64,000 bases of DNA from Carallia brachiata (GCA_021464245.1 JADCRB010000106.1:839013-903012), one strand, 5' to 3'; shown: positions 51,601-63,375, counted from the stretch's first letter. Translations and numbers: made by a program. The notes: generated by a model from the sequence alone, not told the origin.

Positions 51601-54600
51601 TTATGCTTTTACGGCAATAAGCCTGCTTTTGTTGTTGTTGTCCCGACTTTTATGCTCGTGGGGGCAAGGAGTATGCATTTATTATTGTTGTCGTCCCATC
51701 TTTTATACCCATACAAGCAAGGAGTCTGCTTTTGTTGTGATTGTTGCCTCCCCTTTTATACTTGTGCAGGTAAGGAGTATGCATTGTTATTACTACTTGC
51801 CTTTTACACTCATGCAAACAAGGAGTATGCTTTGTTGTTGCCATCTTGCCTTTTACACTCTTTTGGGCAAGGAGAATGCTTGGCTATTGCCGTCTCGCCT
51901 TTTATACTCATGCGGGCAAGGATTGTGCTTTGTCATTCTTGTCTTCCCTTTTACACTCGTGTGAGCAGGCAGTATACTTTTGTTGTTGTTGCTGTCTCGT
52001 CTTTTATACACGCACGAGTAAGGAGTCCAAGATTGTTGTTGCTGCCGTCTCGCCAATTATACTCGTACGAGAAAGCAGCATGCTTTGTTGTTGTCATCTC
52101 GCCTTTTACAGTCTTGCAGGCAAGGAGTATAGTTCGTTGTTGCCATCTTGCCTTTTGTACTCGGGCAGGCGAGGAGTATACTTTTGTTATTGTACTTATC
52201 GCCTTTTAGACTCTAACAAGCAAGGAGTCTTACTTTTATTGTCGATATCGTCTCGCCTTTTATATTCATGTAGGCTAGATGTCTGCTTTGCTGCTGTTCC
52301 CATCTCACCTTTTATATTCGTGCAAGTAAGGATTATACTTTTGTTTTTGTGCTTTTTGCCTTTTATATCCTTGCGGGCAAGGAGTCTACTTTTGCTGTTG
52401 TTACCATCTTGGCTTTTATACTCGTGTAGGAAGGAGTCTAGTTTTGTTGTTCTTGTCGTCTCCTCTTTAATACTCGGGTAGGCGAGGAGTATACTTTTGT
52501 TTTTATACTTGTCGCCTTTTATACTCTTGGAGGCAAGGAGCCTTCTTTTGTTGTTATTGTTGTCTCGCCTTTTATACTCGTGCGGGGGCTAGGGGTCTAC
52601 TTTGCTGTTGTTGCCCTTTCGGCTTTTATACTCGTACGTGCAAGGGGTATGGTTTTGTTGTTGTTGTTGTCTTGTCTTTTATACTCATATGAGCAAAGAG
52701 CCTCCTTTTGGTGTAATTGTTGTCTCGCCTTTTCTACTCGTGCAGGTAAGGAGCATGCTTTGTTGTTACTGTCTCGCTTTTAATACTTGTGCAGACAAGG
52801 AGTATACTTTATTGTCGTCCTCTCGCCTGTTATACTTGTGTGGGCAAGGAGTAAGCTTTGCCCTCCCCGCCTCGCCTTTTACACTCGTGCAGACAGGGAC
52901 TATGCTTTTGCTGTTGTTGCCGTCTTGCCTTTTATACTCGTTCGGGTAAGGAGTCTAGGTTTCTTGTTATTACCGTCTCGCTTTTTATACTCGTGCAGGC
53001 AAGCAGCAGGATTTCTTGTTGCCGTCGCACCTTTTCTAGTCATGCGGCAAGAAGTATGCATTTTTGTTGTTGTCTTTGCCTTTACACTTGGGCGGGCAAG
53101 AAGCAAACTTTCGTTGTAGTACTTGTTGCCTTTTATACTCTTGTAGGCAAGGAGTTTGATTTTTTGTTGTTGTCATCTCGCCTTATATACTCGTGAGGGC
53201 TAGGCGTCTGCTTTGCTATTGTTACCATCTTGCCGTTTATACTCATTCGGGCAAGGAGTATACTTTTGTTTTGTGCTTTTGCCTTTTATATTCTTCTGGG
53301 CAAAAAGTCTACATTTGCTGTTGTTGCCGTTTCGCCTTTTATACTCGTTCGAACAATAAGTCTGATTTTGTTGTTGTTGCCATTTCACCTTTCATACTTG
53401 GGAGCGCGAGGAGTATAATTTTGATGTTGTACTTCCCGCCTTTTATACTCTTGCAGGCAAGGAGTCTACTTTTGTCGTTGTTGCTATCTCACATTTTATA
53501 CTCGTGGGGCCTAAGAGTCTGCTTTGTTGTTATTGTTGTCTAGCCTTTTTTGCTCGCACGAGTAAGGAATATGCTTTTGTTGTTGTACTGTTTGCCTTTT
53601 ATGCCCTTGCGAGCAAGGAGCTTGCTTTTATTGTTGTTACTGTCACGCCTTTTATACTCGTGCGGGCAAGGAATATACTTTGTTGTTGCCGTTCTTCTTT
53701 TTATACTAGCGTGGGCAAGGAGTATGCTTTTGTTGTTATTGTCGTCCTGCTTTTTATTTTCGTACGAGCAAGGACTCCAGTTTTGCTATTGTTGCCGTCT
53801 CGCCTTTTATACTCTCGTGGGCAAGCAGCATGCTTTGTTGCTGCCATCGTGCCTTTTGTACTCGTGCAGGCAAGGAGTGTGCTTTGTTGCTACCATGTCG
53901 CTTTTTATACTCTTGCAAGGAAAGAGACGACTTTTGTTGTTGTTGTCGTCTCGCCATTTACACCCGTATAGGCTAGAAGTCTACATTGTTGTTAGCTCGT
54001 CTTTTGTACTCATGCGGGCAAGAGTATACTTTTATTGTTGTACTTTTCGGCTTTTATACGCATGCAGGCAAGTAGCCTACCTCTGTTGTTGTTGTTGTCT
54101 CACCTTTTAGACTCAAGCGGGCTAGGAGTCTACTTTGCTGTTGCCATGTTACCTTTTATTCCTATGTGGTCTAGGAGTCTGCTTTGTGGTTGTTGCTGTC
54201 TTGCCTCTTATTCTCACGCGGGCAAGGAGTAGAGTTTTGCTGTTGTTCTTTTATGCTCTTGTGGTAAGGAGTCTGCTTTTGTTCATGTTACTGTCTCGCT
54301 TTTTTTCTACCGTGGGCAAGGAGTTTGGTTTTGCTATTGTTGCCGTCTCGCCTTTACAATCATGTGGGCAATGAGTAAAGAGCATTCTTTTCTGTTTTTG
54401 TCTCGCCTTTTATTCTTGTGCGGGCAAGGAGTTTGATTTCTTATTGTCCTTGTGTTGCCTACTCGCACGAGCAAGAAGTGTACTTTTGCTATTGTATTTT
54501 TCGCCTTTTATACTATTGTAGGTAAGGCATCTACTTTTGTTGTTAGTGTTGTCTCGCCTTTTAAATTCATATGCGTAACGAGTTTGGTTTTGTTGTTGAT

Positions 54601-55574
54601 GTCGTCTCACCTTTTATTCTCGTGCGGGTAAGGAGTATGCTTTACTGTTGTCGTCTCGTCTTTCATACTAGTGCGGGTTAGGAGTATGCTTTTTGTTGTT
54701 GTTATCCTGTCTAACCTTTTAACTCATACGGTAATGAGTCTAGTTTTGTTTTCGTTGTCTCATCGCCTTTACATTCGTGCGGACAAGCAACATGCTTTGT
54801 TGTTGCTGCCTAGCCTTCACCTTTATACTCAGGCAGGCAAAACGTTTCTTTGTTTGTTACTATCTTGCCTTTCATACTCTTGCGGGCAAGGAGTCAGTTT
54901 TGTTTGCTGTTGCCTTCTGACCTTTTACACTTGTACGACAAGGCATCTAGTTTTGTTGTTGTTGTTGTCTCACTTTTAAACTCGGTAAGCGAGGAGTATA
55001 CTTTATTGTTGTACAAATTATCTTTTATACTCTTGCAGGCAAAGAGTTTACTTTTGTTGTTGTTGTCGTGTCCCCTTTTACACTCGTATGGGCAAAGGGT
55101 ATGGCTTTTGGTGCTGTTGTCATCTCGACTTTTATACTTGTACGGGCAAGCAGCATGCTTTGTTTTTGCCATCTAGCCTTTTATACTTGTGTGGGTAAGG
55201 AGTGTGCTTGTTGTTGTTGTCTCGCCTTTTATACTCTTGCAGGGAAGGAGTATGCTTTTATTGTTGTTGTCATCTCGCTCTTTATACTCGTACGGGCAAG
55301 GTGTCCAATTTTGCTGTTGTTGCAAAGTCGCATTTTACACTCGTATGAGTAAATAGTATGCTTGGTTGTTGCCGTCTCGCCTTTGTACTCTTGCGGGCAA
55401 GAAGTTTGTTTTGTTATGTGGCTGTCTCGCTCTCTACACTCGGGTAAGCGAGGAATTTAATTTCTCATTGTGCTTGTTGCCTTTTATACTTTTGCGGGCA
55501 AGGATTCTACTTTTGTTGTTGTTGTCGTCTTGCCTTTGATACTTGTGGGCGGGCAAGGAGTCTCGTTTTGTTGT

Positions 55575-57783
55575 TGTTGTTGCCGCCTCCCCCTTTTACA
55601 CTCGGGCAGGGGAGGAGTATACCTTTGTTATTACACTTGTCACCTTTTACACTTTTGCGAGAAAGGAGTTTGCTTTGTTGTTGTTACTGTCGCCCCTTTT
55701 ATACTCGTGCAGTCTAGGAGTCTTCTTTATTGTTGTTTCATATGGCCTTTTATACTCGTCTAGGCAAGAAGTATACTTTTGTTGTTGCACTTTTTACCTT
55801 TATACTCTTGGCGACAAGGAGTCTATTTTTGTTGTTGAGCCACGCCTTTTATACTCCACTGGGTAAGCAGTCTGGTTTTTGTTATTATTGTTGTCTCGCC
55901 CTTTATACTCGTGCGGACAAGGAGTCTGGTTTTGCTATTATTGTCGTCTCGCCTTTTATTCTTGTGCGGGTAATGAGTACACTTTTGTTGTAATGCTTTG
56001 TTCCTTTTATACTCCTGTTGGCAAGGTGTCTGCTATTGCTGTTGTTGTTGTCTCGCCTTTTATACTTGTGGGGGCAAGGAGTCTGGTATCGTTATTATTA
56101 CTGTCTCACCTTTTAAAGTCGTTCGGGCGAGGAGTCTGTTATGCTATTGTTACCATCTCGCCTATTTTACCGTGTTCCCAAGGAACATACTTTTATTGTT
56201 GCACTTTTTGCCTTTTATACTCTTGCGGGTAAGGAGTCTGCTTTTGTTATTGTTGTCGTGTCACCTTTTATACTCGTGTGGGAAAAGAGTATGCTTTTTG
56301 TTATAGTTGTCGTCTCACCTTTTATACTCGTGCGGTCAAGGAGACCACTTTGCAGTTGATGCCGTCTCGCCTTTTATACTCGTGCGGGTAAGGAGTCTGG
56401 TTTTGTTGTTGTTGTCGTCTCACCTTCTATATTCGTGCGGGCAAGGAGCACGCTTTGTTGTTGCCGTCTCACACGAGTAGCCGTTTTGCCTTTCATACTC
56501 ATGCAGGCAAGGACTATGGTTTGCTGTTGCCATATCACCTTTTTTACTCGTGCAGGAAATGAATATGCTTTTGTTGTTTATGCCTTCTTGACTTATATAC
56601 TTGTACGGGCAAAGAGTCTACTTTTGTTGTTGTTGCCATCTCACCTTTTATACTCGGCTAGTCAAGGAGCATGCTTTGTTGTTGTCGTCTCGCCTTTTAT
56701 ACTTTCATGGGTAAGGGGTATGCTTTGTTGATGTCATCTCATCTTTTATCATCATGCTGGCAAAGAGTATGCTTTGTTGTTGCTGTCTCGCCTTTTATAT
56801 TCATACGGGCAAGGAGTCTGGTTTGTTGTTGTCACCGTCTTACCTTTTATACTCATGTGGGCAAAGAGCATGCTTTGTTTTCTCGTCTCGCCTATACTCG
56901 TGCTGGAAAGGAGTATGCTTTACTGTCGCCGTGTCACCTTTTCTACCCATGCGGGCAAAGAGTATGCTAAGGTGGACGAGGAGCATATTTTTGTTGTTGT
57001 AGTACATTTCCCCTTTTGTACTCCTGTGTGCAAGGAGTCTGCTTTTGTTGTTGTTGTCGTCTTGCCTTTTACACTTGTGCGAGCAAACAACATGCTTTGC
57101 TATTGTCGTCTTGCCTTTTATACTCGTGCGGGCTAGGCGTATACTATTGTTGTTGTACTTTTAGCCTTTTATACTCTTGCGGGCAGGTAGTTTGCCTTTT
57201 CTATTGTTGTCGTCTCGTATTTTATACTCGTGCGGGCAAGGATTCTGGTTTTGTTGTGCTTGGCGTCTTGCTTTTTATACTCGAGTAGGCTAGGAGTATA
57301 CTTTTGTTGATGCACTTGATGTATTTTATACTCTTGTGGGCAAGGAATCTACATTTGTTGTTGTTGCTGTCTCGTCTTTTATACTCAAGCCGACAAGGAG
57401 TCTATTTTGCTGTTATTGTTGTCTCGCCTTTCATGCTTGCACGGGCAAGGAGTTTGCATTTGCTATTGCTGGTGTCCCACCTTTTATACTCGCGTGGGTA
57501 AGGAGTTTGGCTTTGTTATTGTTATCGTCTCGCCTTTTATACTTGTGTAGACAAGGAGTCTGCTTTGCTGTCGTTGCGCTCGCCTTTTATGCTTGTGTGG
57601 GCAAGAAGTATACTTTTGTTGCTGCACTTTTCGATTTTATACTCTTAGGGGCACGAAGTATGTTTTTGTTGTTGTAGCTGTCTCGCCTTTTATACATGTG
57701 CGGGCAAGGAGTTTGGCTTTGTTTTTATTGTCGTCTCGCCTTTTACACTTAAGCGGGTGAGGAGTATACTTTATTGTTGTACT
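55575..57783 (+). repeat. Terminal segmental duplication, copy 2
   Basis: Partner of 3474-5641. It ends at 57783, two to three bases into a TTGTACTTT linker that in copy 1 continues past 5641, because position 57784 is an N followed by unrelated DNA. The array end is therefore defined by the N and not by a natural monomer boundary. Confidence 0.85.
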
Positions 57784-57784
57784 N
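57784..57784. other. Single ambiguous base at the satellite edge
   Basis: The only N in the window. Satellite sequence stops in the middle of a monomer directly before it, and a different repeat begins directly after it. A lone N at a sharp change of sequence class suggests a scaffold join or an unresolved base. The physical adjacency of the satellite and the gene-bearing region to the right is therefore not guaranteed. Confidence 0.9.
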
Positions 57785-58145
57785 AGCAGAGAAGTATGTA
57801 TAGAAGGAAGAGTATCTGAAGGAGGAGGAGAATAAGTATGTGCTAAATTGACTGAAAAGTCTGAATAGTCTTAAAAATAGCAAATACAGCAGAGAAGTAT
57901 GTACCGAAGAAAGAGTATTTAAACAGAGGAACAGATAAGTATATGCTAGATTGACCGCAAAAGTAATGGTAATAATGGTCTCAAAAATAATAAAATACAG
58001 TAGAAAAATATGTGTAGAGAAATATGTGTAGGATGAGGAGATAAGCATCTGCAGCAGAAAGTAAAGAAGAGTATCTAAAGAAGGAGGAGGAAGGAGGTGC
58101 TAGATTGACCGGAATGCGCGGAGAAGTACAGGACGAAGAGTATAA
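57785..58145. repeat. Tandem repeat family 3, period about 103-111 bp
   Basis: A purine-rich tandem repeat. The motif AGCAGAGAAGTATGTA at 57785 recurs at 57888 and, degenerately, at 57999. GAAGAGTATCTGAAGGAGG and GTGCTAAATTGACTG recur in order, and a shortened unit lies at about 58050-58110. On the minus strand the stretch is open in one frame, but no family was recognised and the spacings are not multiples of three. No gene is called. Confidence 0.7.
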
Positions 58146-58148
58146 GAT

Positions 58149-58177
58149 GGGGGGGGGGGGGGGGGGGCGGGGGGGGG
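58149..58177. repeat. Poly-G tract
   Basis: Nineteen G, one C, then nine G, followed by a short GAAGAAGAG stretch. Long G homopolymers are rare in plant DNA and hard to sequence, so the length is unreliable. It sits at the right edge of tandem repeat family 3. Confidence 0.9.
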
Positions 58178-58211
58178 AAGAAGAGTATATTTGAAGGAGG
58201 AGATGTTATTG

Positions 58212-58455
58212 AAATTGGGTTGCCTAACATTTTTTATAAGTTTTATATTTTGTGAAAACGTAAAATATATATTAATTTATAAATAAATAATACATAATTT
58301 TTTTATTTTATGTAAAATTTTAATATTTATATATATATATTCTTTTATTAAATATTATTTATTTATTTTTATATATAAAATTTAAATCTTTTAAAATATT
58401 TTTTATTTTTCTAACATTATTTGGCATGGTGGGTTCAAGAAAAAAAAAAAAAAAG
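58212..58455. other. AT-rich spacer ending in poly-A
   Basis: About 245 bases of strongly AT-rich sequence with (TA)n and ATTTATTT stretches, closing with a run of 16 A at 58440-58455. No open frame of interest is present. It could be matrix-attachment-like DNA or the tail of a degenerated retroelement, but no target-site duplication or element end was found. Confidence 0.7.
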
Positions 58456-58599
58456 CCTGTTATCTCGGCTAAAACCCCAATCACAACAGCCCTGTTTTAC
58501 TTTGCCAGCGGCTTAAATTTGCGATTCAAATTGAGATTAACTCCCCCAAGACTTCAAAAAAATATGAATGAGACACCCTTATTTTTATGATTGAGCTGT

Positions 58600-58750
58600 G
58601 AATCCCCAAATTCTTGAGAGGTAGTTATCGGGAAAAGACATTATTGTTAGATGGTGCTGACTCAGAGGAAGAAGAACAGAGCAGGGGAAGGCGCAGAAAC
58701 AGAGAGAAGCCGATTCCATTATCTTTGTTGAGAAAAGCATCCGTATAAAG
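58600..58750 (+). other. Possible 5' exon with splice donor
   Basis: A purine-rich stretch (GAGGAAGAAGAACAGAG and similar) resembling a plant 5' UTR ends at 58750 in TAAAG followed by GTAAGC, a good donor match. A T-rich stretch typical of a plant intron follows. An ATG at 58651 opens a 26-codon frame that stops at 58729-58731, so if transcribed it would be an upstream ORF. No TATA box was recognised upstream. The product is unknown. This could be a non-coding transcript, a gene remnant or chance. Confidence 0.3.
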
Positions 58751-59263
58751 GTAAGCTATAATCTCTGTTTTGTATGAGAGATTTTTCCATTTTGCTTTTT
58801 GAATACTTGGCTTTTTGTCCCATGTTGTCTTGCTGAGTACTGATAATTCTGACTCATGTTAGCTTGGAAACCCTGAGATGAGAATGTAAAGGGCCCAGAT
58901 AGTTTCATAACGGAGATTAAAATGAAGGAAAATGGCTCTGAATCGAGTTTTCCCTGCTTTAGAAACTGCTGCAGCTGCTAGGTTATGGATTGTTTTGCAT
59001 ACTAAATGAATAGTTTGATCAAACCTAATATATTTTATCGTCAATTTGTTTGCTGAAAAATAATTTGGCTGTGTAAAATATTTGTTGAGTAAAACTTTTG
59101 CAGGGAAAATAAATTATTTTCCGTTGTTTGGCTGTGATACTGAAAAATTTTTCCGCTTGTTTGCTGGAATATCTGTAGCTTGTTTGACGGAATGAGGCCA
59201 CAATTCCATTCCGTCAGCTGTGAACATATTCGCAGCGTTGATCACCTTACAAAGACAACCTAT

Positions 59264-59288
59264 TGTGTGTGTGTGTGTGTGTGTGTGT
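59264..59288. repeat. (TG)12 microsatellite
   Basis: Twelve uninterrupted TG dinucleotides in otherwise AT-rich non-coding DNA. Confidence 0.95.
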
Positions 59289-59565
59289 ATCGTCTAAAAC
59301 TTGTCAAACAGTTGCTCCATTTGTCATGATGGATATACAATCTCATGTTGGCCCTTTACCTGGAAACTTTTAGAAGAGTAATTTTGCTGGCGTCTTGGTA
59401 AATGAAGCGTACATTTGTTGAGAATAAGTCTGCCTCTGGGATAAACATGAGGCCTTGACACTTATTTGCTATTCTGCTGCAGGAACCAGGTTTTCCAAAT
59501 GATATTTGTTCATAGAACGCCTCATTCTTGAGTGAGAACGCTTGCATTTGTCTGCTGAATATGAG

Positions 59566-59682
59566 ATGAAGAATGGGATATTCCGGGCGAAGGATGTTGC
59601 AGATTCTTCTGATGAAAATCTGGCTACGGAGATGTCACAATTTGGTGATTCCGACCGTGAAGAAGACACATACTGCAAGTAA
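59566..59682 (+). CDS. Possible small or terminal coding exon, unrecognised
   Basis: A 38-codon frame from ATG at 59566 to TAA at 59680-59682. The same frame is open upstream to a stop at about 59532, so it could also be the last exon of a spliced gene entering near 59535-59565. The peptide is hydrophilic and acidic with low-complexity Ser/Asp/Glu (DVADSSDENLATEMSQFGDS, then REEDTY), which is more protein-like than the surrounding AT-rich DNA. It lies about 0.8 kb downstream of the candidate donor at 58750, suggesting one transcription unit. I do not recognise the protein. A gene remnant or a chance frame is possible. Confidence 0.25.
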   Translation: MKNGIFRAKDVADSSDENLATEMSQFGDSDREEDTYCK

Positions 59683-59799
59683 AGGAATGTTTTACAGAAT
59701 AGACATCAAGTTAGGAAAAAGAAATCCAAGGTTAATTTATGTCTTCTTCACCATTGCAGGCTTGATTTCTTTATCAATTGCTGAATTCATGGATTAGAT

Positions 59800-60744
59800 T
59801 TTCATTTTGGTTTTTTTTATTTAACATGTCATAGTTATGCCTACCTCTTATGGCACCATATTGAAAGGTACCAATTGATATCTAGGAATTGAATATGAGA
59901 AAATTGGGATCTAAACCCAAATATAGCATAGAAGCATTGTACTATGCAGATTAAGCGTCATGGGAAATGACAGTTTTACTCGGATTTTTAAACACTTGAT
60001 TTGAAGCTTAAAGTAAGACTTGTCCAGGTTTTTTTGAAATGGAAATAAGACCGAGGAGCTGGAAGTGTGAGTTTAGGACAAGCTGGTAGTATTTAGAAAT
60101 CGGTGAGTGGCGAAACTAGAAATATATGTAGAGTCATTGTGACTTTAGAATAGAAATTAGGACAACCTGATGCGTAAATGACTGTTTTTGAGACAAATAA
60201 AGAATTAACCAGTGTCCTGTTCAGACCGCTTTAAGCATACAGCGGCTAAACAGAGTTTGTTATGTATTCAACCATTGGATTTCCTTCTTTGTAGTGGCCA
60301 TTATTTACAAATTATTAAAGATTAAGATGCATGATGTACTTTGTTTAAGTGGAGAGTTGGTTCTTCTTTCCTTAAATACCACAAGAGAATTTCTTTTGCT
60401 TCTTGTGAAAGATTTCTTTTGCGGCATCTGAGTTTCCTTATACTTATTTTAGTATGGAAATTTTCTTGAAAAGGCCTGGAAGATCTTATATGAGAAGCCA
60501 CCTCAGATAGAAATAAAAGCTGGACAATATGCCCACATGGATTTCCACAATGATAGATATATACATGGCCGTATTAATTACAAACACGGCCCATCACCAA
60601 TGCACAATACTATTAACAACTGAGAAGGAAATGCTAAGAGCAAGCACACACACACGTACACAGACACACATGTGTCTATATAAATACATATATACAACTG
60701 GAGCCATCATGCAGCAGCTAATAGGACGCGTTGATTCTCGAAAT
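59800..60744. other. Intergenic stretch without recognised gene
   Basis: AT-rich unique sequence between the small putative exon and the protease pseudogene. It contains an interrupted CA microsatellite at about 60645-60676 and nothing else I can support. The part nearest 60744 would be the 3' UTR side of the minus-strand protease locus; no clear polyadenylation signal was identified. A plus-strand open frame across the CA repeat looks accidental. Confidence 0.6.
60645..60676. repeat. Interrupted (CA)n microsatellite
   Basis: A CA/AC-rich stretch broken by GTACACAG and ending near ACATGTG. It is short and imperfect. Confidence 0.8.
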
Positions 60745-61856
<1,112 letters not shown>

Positions 61857-61922
61857 TGTAATTGTAAGTTTATTGAACTGAGAATGTAAAGCAGGGCACA
61901 TGGATTCTGCATTGCTTCTGGG

Positions 61923-61930
61923 CTTTTATA
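61923..61930 (-). promoter_or_regulatory. TATA box of the cysteine protease locus
   Basis: Reverse complement reads TATAAAAG in a CTTCTGTATAAAAGCCC context, about 67-75 bp upstream of the ATG at 61856. That implies a short leader of about 40 bases. Position and sequence fit a plant TATA box, so the promoter core appears preserved although the coding region is broken. Confidence 0.65.
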
Positions 61931-61934
61931 CAGA

Positions 61935-62807
61935 AGCTTCTCCTATAATGTTCACTATGTTACAAATTAGGATATTCATTTCATGTTTGCGTGGACCAAA
62001 AATACTTTTGATTGGGCTCCCAAAATTGTTGTGATTTTATTTGTCTCTTTATATGATATGATGACCTATGTTCTGTTATCTTGATTACTTGTGGAACTGC
62101 TTAACTGCTAAATTAATCTGTTTTGCATGTAGACAGAGGGCTTTCCCTATAGAAAAATAATAACTGTAAGTACTGCTCTTAACATGCCGTTTCGTTTGTT
62201 TTTGATGGGTATTGTGTTGGCGAACGATCAAAGATTACAAATTGGTTGCCGTATCAGAAGCTCCTTTTGGCCCATCAGAAAAAGAGCTGTACTGAAGTTT
62301 ACATAAGAAGAGCACTGTGCCAGTATTCACGTCATGCATTCATGCGTACGAAAAAGGATTTAGTTTGATTACGTAAGTACGCTCTGTGAGATAATTAAGA
62401 GGCACGTAATCTATTTAATGATACTTAAAAGTTTGTTTGTTTTCTTTTTTTATTCTCAAATTTAATATATTTTTTACGATTCGACGATTTACATCATTAC
62501 ATGTTTACAATGTGCCTTTTTTCATCATCGCCAACAATATAATTTGAAAGAATTTAAGATTTTCTTAAGTTTACTCTAAACTTCAGAGAAAGCCTAATAA
62601 AATTTTGACCTTTCATTATAATTAAATGGAACAATTAGAGATAAACAAAAAAAAATCATTAAAATGATATTTATGACATCAAGTTAATATCTTTTACTTC
62701 CACTGCCTTCCTTTTTCCTTTAAATTCAAATTGTTTTTTTTTTTTTTTTGTCTCTTTTTGCCCTTTTTGGGATTATATTCTTTTAGATCATTAAGATTTT
62801 AAATTCT

Positions 62808-62838
<31 letters not shown>

Positions 62839-63140
62839 GTAAGTGTCAAAAAAAAGAAAGAAAGAAGAGAGCTTATCTTGTGCTCGTTCTACGCCATTTA
62901 TTTATCAAGTTATGCATTTGAAACAAATAAAGGTGAGTGAACAAAAAAATATTGAAAACAAAACCCATATCTTCATTTACATCATTCATTCGTAATAAAT
63001 GGTCAAATATTTTATCGTTATCCTCTCGAGTTAAGGACCTAATCGAGTAAGAAAATCCTTAATTGGCATCATAATTAAATTTTCCATTATCATGGTCGCT
63101 GCAATAATAGCACATGAGTTCGAAAATTTAGTTTTGGTTT
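61935..63140. other. AT-rich intergenic region with homopolymers
   Basis: No gene was recognised in about 1.2 kb. It contains a run of 16 T at 62734-62749, a run of 20 C at 62808-62827 followed by ten A, and a GAAA-rich stretch at about 62850-62870. The 5' part is the upstream region of the protease locus. No repeat family or transposon end was identified. Confidence 0.6.
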
Positions 63141-63148
63141 ACCTGTGG

Positions 63149-63375
63149 ACACGTGTTATGGGTCAGGCTGTAAAGAGTTTGGGCCAAAAAGATTACGAAG
63201 TTTAAATCCGGCCCAACCTCGGTCTAGCCCAATTTTGGCAAATTCTAGTCCATTTCGATAGGATTTTTGAGCCAACGTCACAAAGATTCCCCGTTCATCG
63301 GCTGTGCACACTCTTTGGTTCCGAACATCTTGCGGGATTCTGGAAAACATGCTAGCCATCAGGAACCTATAAATG
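63149..63375 (+). promoter_or_regulatory. Promoter-like region upstream of the terminal exon
   Basis: Contains a G-box core CACGTG at 63150-63155 inside ACACGTGT, a TTTGGGCCA at 63178-63186 and GGCCCAA at 63210-63216 (site II/TCP-type motifs known in plant core promoters), and TATAAATG at 63368-63375. Base composition is less AT-rich than its flanks. Together these suggest a promoter for a plus-strand gene beginning near 63400. The assignment rests on short motifs only. Confidence 0.35.

Larger units (their letters stand above)
3474..57783 (+). repeat. 53-bp satellite, main array (54 kb)
   Basis: Head-to-tail degenerate monomers, about 48-56 bp long and most often 52-53 bp. For example, successive TTTTATA boxes lie at 4171, 4224, 4276 and 4329. 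In order, a monomer has GTCTCGCCTTTTATACTCG, then TGCGGGCAAGGAGT, then a variable dinucleotide (ATGC, CTGG, CTAC or ATAC), then TTTTG(TTG)n. Two common linker types precede the TTTTATA box: GTTGCCGTCTCGCC and GTACTTTTTGCC. The GCAAGGAGT and TTTTATACT blocks are the best conserved; the (GTT)n part varies in length. Each typical monomer presents TATAAAAG on the minus strand. No interruption by a gene or a recognisable transposon was seen across 54 kb. Higher-order and segmental copies are listed separately. The chromosomal role (centromeric, subtelomeric or interstitial) cannot be decided from this window. Confidence 0.93.

Noticed and set aside
3474..57783. CRISPR-like array of short repeats with variable spacers
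   Set aside because: The variable part is a drifting (GTT)n tract that is homologous between units, repeats are imperfect, no cas genes are present and the context is a plant genome.
3474..57783. Telomeric repeat array
   Set aside because: No TTTAGGG or CCCTAAA tracts were seen in the window.
58212..58455. LINE/SINE-like tail because of AT richness ending in 16 A
   Set aside because: No element body, no target-site duplication and no promoter boxes were found; the poly-A alone is not enough.
59469..59678. Minus-strand open frame of 69 codons
   Set aside because: Antisense to the more plausible acidic plus-strand frame; no recognisable protein features.
59731..59760. A tiny intron between AAG/GTTAAT and ATTGCAG/GC
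   Set aside because: About 29 bp is far below the minimum size of plant introns.
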